This document shows positions 12,883-16,739 of a DNA stretch of 16,739 nucleotides, one piece after another. Position 1 is the stretch's first letter. Each line of letters starts with the position of its first letter. A model generated the notes under the pieces. It did no database searches and was not told the origin of the DNA. It saw only the letters and a program-made list of their open reading frames with translations. Source of the DNA: DASXBJ01 sp036491755 (GTDB lineage: Bacteria > Chloroflexota > Dormibacteria > Dormibacterales > Dormibacteraceae); assembly GCA_036491755.1 (NCBI GenBank), contig DASXBJ010000007.1, positions 1 through 16,739 of the forward strand. Reading direction: 5' to 3'. Both the position numbers and the translations under genes were made by a program.

Positions 12883-13024
12883 GGCCTTCCTCCTGAACCG
12901 GATCCCAAACCACCCTGCCTGGAGCCGCTGCCCGGCCATGGGACCAGGCCGTCGCGGCGCGCCCATTAGAGCACAAGAAGTCGCGGAATGGAAACAAGCG
13001 GAAACGCGCCCGGTGGAGGTGCGC
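12883..13024 (-). other. Intergenic leader of the SGNH hydrolase gene
   Basis: 142 bases between the histidine kinase stop and the SGNH start. It holds the promoter candidate at 12965-12994, a direct repeat GGAAAC (12990-12995 and 13000-13005, plus-strand reading) overlapping the -35 side, and a leader of about 75 bases ending in AGGAGG. No gene is seen. Confidence 0.5.
12965..12994 (-). promoter_or_regulatory. Candidate promoter of the SGNH hydrolase gene
   Basis: On the minus strand TTTCCA (12989-12994) and TCTAAT (12965-12970) are 18 bases apart. The -10 matches five of six consensus bases and the -35 four of six. Expected transcription start is near 12958, giving a leader of about 75 bases before the ATG at 12882. 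It is the best-looking sigma-70-type promoter in the window. Confidence 0.5.
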
Positions 13025-14455
13025 TTAGTGTGGGGTCGAGGCCAGCGGCAGCTCCACTTCGAACGTCGCTCCGCCTCCGCTTGTCTCCTTGACCTGCACC
13101 TGGCCGCCGTGGGCCGCCACCACGGCGCTGACGATCGACAGGCCGAGTCCGGCGCCGCCGCTGTCGCGGCTGCGACTCGGGTCCGCTCGAAAGAAGGGTT
13201 CGAAGATGCGGACGATTTGCTCCTGGCGCAGACCCGGCCCGTGGTCGGCGACTGTCATGCGCGCTGTTCCGTTGTAGGTCGTGACGGCGATCTCGATGGG
13301 TGTCTTCGTCGGGGTGTGAACGATCGCGTTGCGGACCAGGTTGCCCAGCACCTGGCGGAGCCGCGTGTCATCGCCGATGACGACCACAGGGCCTGGCGAC
13401 TCGAGCTTGATGTCTCGCTGCGGTGCGACGACCCGGGCGTCTGCCGCGGCGTCCCGCGCGATCGTCTGCAGGTCGACGGGCAGCGTCTCCAGCGGCCGGC
13501 CCTGGTCGAGGCGGGCGATGAGCAGCATGTCGTCCACCAGGGTCGACATGCGCACCGCCTCTTCCTCGATGCGGCGCCGCGCGATCGCTGAATCCTCCGG
13601 CGATTCGGAGGCGCCGCGTCGAAGCATCTCCGCATAGCCCCGGACCGATGTCAACGGCGTTCGGAGCTCGTGCGAGGCGTCCGCGATGAAACGGCGCAGC
13701 CGGTTCTCGGACGCCTTCCGCTGCTCGAACGCGGCCTCGATCTGGGCCAGCATGCTGTTGAGCGCCAGGCCGAGCCGCCCAATCTCCGTCGTCGGAGTCG
13801 CCGGCTCGACGCGACGCGTGAGGTCGCCGGTGGCGATCTGGCCCGCGACCGCGCCCATCCGCTGCAGCGGCCGCAGCCCGATCTGGATGATCAGCCAGGC
13901 GAGCATCGCCGTGCCGGCGACGACACCCAGCGCGATCACGGCCTCGAGCCCGAGCAGCTGGCTCAGGGTGGCTTCGGTGGGGGTGAGCGGGATGGCGAAT
14001 ACCACCAGCTGGCCGCCGAACGAATCCTCGCGCCAGTACGACAGCCGGTAGTGGTCGACGCCTCCAGTGCCGTCGACGGTGACGGGAGATGTCGCGGTAT
14101 CCGTGCCGGTCGGGGAGAGCGACTTCGGCAGGGTCGGACTCGCCGACGTGGAGACCCCGAAGCCCGGCGTGACGCACGCCTTGGACACGGTTCCGTCGGG
14201 GGCGAGCAGCTCGGCGATGCTCCCGGCCGGGAAGCTCGCCACCGCGTTCGGCCCGCGAACGATGCAGTCGGGGCTTTGCGGGGAGAGCACGGTCAGCGCC
14301 GTCTCGATGGAGGATCGCGCCGTCAACTGCTGATCGATGTGGTCGAAGAGCGATTTCTGCAGCAGCGTGTAGGTCGCAATGTCAGAGACCACCAAACCGG
14401 CCACGACTAGAGAGATGACGCCGATCAAGAGCCGGCTGCGGAGCGACAAGGTCAC
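13025..14455 (-). CDS. Sensor histidine kinase (OmpR-partner type)
   Basis: 476 residues from a GTG at 14455 that overlaps the response regulator stop by four bases (GTGA). TM1 is at about 8-28, TM2 at about 168-193; between them is an outer sensor domain of about 135 residues containing Cys64 and Cys94, which could form a disulfide, and a Ser/Thr/Pro-rich stretch (about 101-126). HAMP follows (about 193-245), then the HisKA phosphoacceptor His262 in DASHELRTPL and the ATPase domain: N-box NLVRNAIVH (372-380), DHGPG (404-408), FEPFFRAD (418-425) and GGAGLGLSIV (433-442). All residues for activity appear present. It autophosphorylates and passes phosphate to the adjacent regulator. The signal is unknown. 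The architecture resembles mycobacterial TcrY/PrrB-type kinases. Confidence 0.95.
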   Translation of the reverse strand: MTLSLRSRLLIGVISLVVAGLVVSDIATYTLLQKSLFDHIDQQLTARSSIETALTVLSPQSPDCIVRGPNAVASFPAGSIAELLAPDGTVSKACVTPGFGVSTSASPTLPKSLSPTGTDTATSPVTVDGTGGVDHYRLSYWREDSFGGQLVVFAIPLTPTEATLSQLLGLEAVIALGVVAGTAMLAWLIIQIGLRPLQRMGAVAGQIATGDLTRRVEPATPTTEIGRLGLALNSMLAQIEAAFEQRKASENRLRRFIADASHELRTPLTSVRGYAEMLRRGASESPEDSAIARRRIEEEAVRMSTLVDDMLLIARLDQGRPLETLPVDLQTIARDAAADARVVAPQRDIKLESPGPVVVIGDDTRLRQVLGNLVRNAIVHTPTKTPIEIAVTTYNGTARMTVADHGPGLRQEQIVRIFEPFFRADPSRSRDSGGAGLGLSIVSAVVAAHGGQVQVKETSGGGATFEVELPLASTPH

Positions 14456-15147
14456 TTCCGAGGGGTTCTTAGCACGTACCCCACGCCGCGGACCGTCTGG
14501 ATCAAGGGCGGGTCGAACTTATCGACTTTGCGGCGGAGGTAGCTGACGTAGGTTTCGAGCACGCTGGCGTCGCCGCCGAAGTCGTAGTGCCAGACATGGT
14601 CGAGGATCTGGCTGCGGGTCAGCACGCGGCCGGCGTTGATCAGGAGGTACCGCAGCAGCCGGTACTCGGTGTTGGTCAGCTCGACCACGTGGCCGTCGCG
14701 TCGCACCTCGTGCGCCTCGTCGTCGAGCTCGAGGTCGGCCAGGGTCAGTTTGCCGTTCTCCGCTCCGGCTCCGCCATGACGCCTGAGGACCACGCGCACC
14801 CTCGCCATCAGCTCCTCGACGCTGAAAGGCTTGGTCACGTAGTCGTCGCCCCCGATCGTCAGACCGTGGACCTTGTCCTCGGTGGCGTCCTTGGCGGTCA
14901 GGAAGATGATCGGCACCCTGGCCCCGGCGGTGTTGAGGCGACGCAGGACCTCGAGGCCGTCGATGTCCGGGAGCATCACGTCGAGGATGACCAGCGCGGG
15001 GTCGAATTGGGTGACCGCGCTGATCGCATCCCGGCCCGTGGCTGCGGTCTTGACGGAGAAGCCCTCGTAGCGGAGCGCCATCGAAACGAGCTCGGTGATG
15101 TTCGGCTCGTCGTCCACGACGAGCACGCGGGCCCCTTCTTTGGTCAC
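14452..15147 (-). CDS. OmpR/PhoB-family response regulator
   Basis: 231 residues from a GTG at 15147. The receiver domain (about 6-118) has the acidic pair Asp12/Asp13, phosphoacceptor Asp56 in VILDVMLPD, Thr84 (FLTAKD) and Lys106 (TKPFS). The C-terminal winged-helix DNA-binding domain (about 132-228) has LTNTEYRLLRYLLINAG and the recognition-helix region SVLETYVSYLRRKVD, ending in the VRGVGYVL wing typical of PhoB-like regulators. It partners with the overlapping kinase. Its start has only a weak GGGG as ribosome site. It lies 34 bases after the FMN transferase stop in the same direction, so it may be read through from that cassette or have a promoter within it. The target genes are unknown; the SGNH gene downstream is one candidate. 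Confidence 0.95.
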   Translation of the reverse strand: MTKEGARVLVVDDEPNITELVSMALRYEGFSVKTAATGRDAISAVTQFDPALVILDVMLPDIDGLEVLRRLNTAGARVPIIFLTAKDATEDKVHGLTIGGDDYVTKPFSVEELMARVRVVLRRHGGAGAENGKLTLADLELDDEAHEVRRDGHVVELTNTEYRLLRYLLINAGRVLTRSQILDHVWHYDFGGDASVLETYVSYLRRKVDKFDPPLIQTVRGVGYVLRTPRK

Positions 15148-15181
15148 GCCCCAATCGTGAGGGAGGTTCCTGTGAAATTGC
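15148..15181 (-). other. 34-bp gap between apbE and the response regulator
   Basis: No hairpin and no complete -35/-10 pair is visible. The spacing is short enough that apbE and the regulator could share a transcript. Confidence 0.35.
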
Positions 15182-16138
15182 TCAGAATCTGGTGGGGACG
15201 AACTCGGAATTCGCCGGTTCAGGCCAGGCTCCGACGCGCCGGACGTGGCCCTTCAGGTCGACCAGCCGCGCGGCGAGGCCATTGGCCTCGAGCCAGGCGA
15301 GGGCGGCCCCGCCCATCACGATGGCAGCCGTGGAGGCGATGTTGGCGTCCACGCATGAGCCGGCCGCCACGGTCGCGGTTCGCCAGCAGGTCTCGACCGG
15401 CAGCCCGGAGGCGGGGTCGATGATGTGGTGGAGGCCCACGCCGCCCCGTGTCCACCGCCGCACAGTGATGCTGGAGGTGGCCATACCGCCGGCGGTGATG
15501 CTGACGGTTTCCTCGCCTTCCTGGATCGCCGCGTCGCTATCGTCGCTGGCCTGGATGGCCCAGCCTCCGAGCGGCGCCTCGCCGGCGACCGCGATATCCC
15601 CGCCGAGGCTCACCAGGACGCCTCCGCCTTCGATCGCCCGGCTGGCGGCCTCTGCCGCCAGATCTGATGTGAGCGCTTTCGCAGTCGCGCCCAGGTCGAT
15701 CTCGACGCCGGAAGGGATCCGCACCGTGCGCCGGCTGGCGCTGAACCTGACCGCCTCCCAGCCCGGAATCCGGCTGGCAACCAGGCGAATCGGCGCGCCA
15801 TCGGCCGGGATTCTGGCGAAGTCGTCGTCGTAGCCCGCCAGGCGGATGGCTGAGCCGACGGTCGGGTCGACGGCGCCCCCGGTCAGCCGGGCGCCGCGCA
15901 TGGCGGCTCCGATCGCTGTAGCCAGGAGCGGGCTGACCTTGACGTCGCGATCCGGCGTCGAGTTGAGCCGCGTCAGCTCGCTGTCGTCGCGGAAGCGGCT
16001 CGCGACCGCGTCCATCTCGGTCACCACCCTGTCCACCGCCCACCTCGCGGCCGTCAGCGCCTGTGGCTTGGTCACCACGATTCGCATCGAACCGCCGAGC
16101 GCCCGGCCATCGAAGATTGCGAGCACGCTGGCTGTCAT
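15182..16138 (-). CDS. apbE: FAD:protein FMN transferase (ApbE family)
   Basis: 318 residues. The ATG at 16138 is chosen because GGAGGGG precedes it and it overlaps the ferredoxin stop (ATGA). ApbE enzymes move FMN from FAD onto a Thr or Ser of a target flavoprotein. Family motifs in order: SRFRDDSELTRLN (47-59), GGAVDPTVG (87-95), VEIDLGATAKALTSD (145-159), VSLGGDIAV (176-184), GGMATSS (217-223) and LHHIIDPASGLP (236-247). No signal peptide or lipobox is seen, unlike the exported ApbE lipoproteins, so the enzyme may act inside the cell or be a short form. Fused to no other domain. The target, usually an FMN-binding-domain protein near a membrane reductase, is probably encoded beyond the right edge. 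It ends 34 bases before the two-component genes. Confidence 0.92.
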   Translation of the reverse strand: MTASVLAIFDGRALGGSMRIVVTKPQALTAARWAVDRVVTEMDAVASRFRDDSELTRLNSTPDRDVKVSPLLATAIGAAMRGARLTGGAVDPTVGSAIRLAGYDDDFARIPADGAPIRLVASRIPGWEAVRFSASRRTVRIPSGVEIDLGATAKALTSDLAAEAASRAIEGGGVLVSLGGDIAVAGEAPLGGWAIQASDDSDAAIQEGEETVSITAGGMATSSITVRRWTRGGVGLHHIIDPASGLPVETCWRTATVAAGSCVDANIASTAAIVMGGAALAWLEANGLAARLVDLKGHVRRVGAWPEPANSEFVPTRF

Positions 16139-16365
16139 CTGCCCCTCCGGTGGGCGGGCGGAATCTTGCGGAGGGCCAGCGCAAGGACGGGGCAATCTTC
16201 GACTGCCCGTTCCGCCAGCGGCAGCAGGTGCTCCGGGATGCGGCCGGCGGCGATGATGGGGTAACCCCAGTCGTCCAGGCGGATCATCTCCGGCAGCAAC
16301 TCTGCGCAAAGGCCGCGGCCATCGCACTTGATGCGGTCGACTGTCAGCTCGGTCTCCCTGCTCAT
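16135..16365 (-). CDS. Small ferredoxin, probable [3Fe-4S] type
   Basis: 76 residues from an ATG at 16365 overlapping the stop of the upstream NuoF-like gene (ATGA). Cys14, Cys20 and Cys58 appear as CDGRGLC and DCP, the CX5C...CP pattern of single-cluster ferredoxins that have lost the second cysteine of the first loop and carry a [3Fe-4S] cluster, as in actinobacterial cytochrome P450 ferredoxins. LPEMIRLDDWGYP between them fits the same family. The longer open frame upstream is out of place and lies over the NuoF-like gene. It is coupled on both sides (ATGA with NuoF-like and with apbE), so it most likely carries electrons for the NuoF-like protein and a membrane reductase further upstream, rather than for a P450. 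Confidence 0.88.
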   Translation of the reverse strand: MSRETELTVDRIKCDGRGLCAELLPEMIRLDDWGYPIIAAGRIPEHLLPLAERAVEDCPVLALALRKIPPAHRRGR

Positions 16366-16739
16366 GCGGTCCGCCTCACCGCGTGCGCGGGATGGCCGGC
16401 GAACTCCCGCGAGAATGTCTTGAGCGCCGACTGCAGGAACATGACCGCGCCGTCGGGATGCTTGCAGGCGCCGCGGCCCCGAACGTCCGCGGTCCAGCGC
16501 TGGAGCCGGACGAGGTCGTCCCGGTTGGCGCCCGACTCCGCAATGCGGCCGCATGCGTCCGCGAGCGCGCGCAGTCCGAAGAAGCAAGGTCCGCACTGGG
16601 CAGAGCTCTCGCCCGCCAGGTATCGCATGATGCCGGCGGTCTCGCAGACCGGGCAGTGCGACGTGGGGAGGATGCCGATCACGCCGCAGCCGAGTGAGAG
16701 TCCGAGTGCACGCAGCGCTTGAGGATCCAGCGGCAAGCC
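16362..16739 (-). CDS. NuoF-like iron-sulfur protein, C-terminal part (runs off right edge)
   Basis: The last 125 residues of a protein that begins outside the window. The end resembles the C-terminal iron-sulfur domain of NADH dehydrogenase 51-kDa subunits (NuoF/Nqo1): LGLSLGCGVIGIL, then RYLAGESSAQCGPCFFGL and GACKHPDGAVMFLQSALKTF. In complex I the four cluster ligands sit in ESCGxCxPC plus a later Cys. Here the first is Ser (ESSAQCGPC), leaving three ligands of the usual set. Such variants accompany ferric-reductase-like or flavocytochrome genes in Actinobacteria, from memory. It probably passes electrons from a flavin or NAD(P)H site to the ferredoxin encoded next. Any TTG near the edge is not a true start; the reading frame is open across the boundary. 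Confidence 0.82.
   Translation of the reverse strand, partial: GLPLDPQALRALGLSLGCGVIGILPTSHCPVCETAGIMRYLAGESSAQCGPCFFGLRALADACGRIAESGANRDDLVRLQRWTADVRGRGACKHPDGAVMFLQSALKTFSREFAGHPAHAVRRTA

Noticed and set aside
13197..13206. GGGTTCGAAG, resembling a tRNA T-loop
   Set aside because: It lies inside the histidine kinase ATPase domain coding sequence and no acceptor or anticodon stems can be formed around it.

Overview
This is a GC-rich chromosomal window with dense, short-gapped genes, frequent 4-base ATGA/GTGA stop-start overlaps and AGGAGG-type ribosome binding sites. No RNA gene, CRISPR array, insertion sequence or phage gene was seen. The protein set looks like a high-GC aerobic soil bacterium of the Actinomycetota/Chloroflexota/Dormibacterota type: a large single-chain succinate dehydrogenase anchor, an actinobacterial-type membrane protein often mislabelled LigA, an MMPL transporter, an OmpR-type two-component pair and zinc-ribbon membrane proteins. 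An uncultured lineage close to Candidatus Dormibacterota or Chloroflexota is my best guess. That is inference from gene style, not a phylogeny.

Layout, left to right. (1) 1-1213 (-): a membrane anchor gene followed by the N-terminal third of a succinate dehydrogenase/fumarate reductase flavoprotein, which runs off the left edge. (2) 1307-1960 (-): a two-TM membrane protein with a 13-bp perfect terminator-like hairpin behind it. (3) 2325-4100 (+): three overlapping genes. They encode a 49-residue one-TM protein, a b6-type di-heme cytochrome b N-terminal half, and a 329-residue partner that looks like a remodelled cytochrome b C-terminal half carrying a large extracytoplasmic insertion. No Rieske or cytochrome c gene is present here. 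This is the strongest candidate for an under-described system. (4) 4172-5593: a small cupin (-), OsmC peroxiredoxin (+) and a one-TM hypothetical (-). (5) 5676-7406 (+): a lipoprotein with a beta-propeller-like body, then MsrA. (6) 7466-11883 (+): a PrsW-like intramembrane protease bracketed by two zinc ribbons, an abutting zinc-ribbon/proline-rich/TM protein, and an MMPL-family transporter. (7) 12028-15147 (-): a response regulator and histidine kinase (overlapping), then a secreted SGNH hydrolase with its own promoter candidate. (8) 15182-16739 (-): a translationally coupled cassette of a NuoF-like C-terminus (cut by the right edge), a [3Fe-4S]-type ferredoxin and an ApbE FMN transferase.

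Functionally the window is dominated by membrane electron transfer (succinate dehydrogenase, orphan cytochrome b complex, NuoF-like/ferredoxin/ApbE module), with thiol and methionine oxidation defence (OsmC, MsrA) and envelope functions (MMPL, PrsW-like protease, SGNH hydrolase, lipoprotein) in between. Three plus-strand genes lack a Shine-Dalgarno sequence but have a TANNNT hexamer 8-10 bases before the start codon, suggesting leaderless or near-leaderless transcripts.
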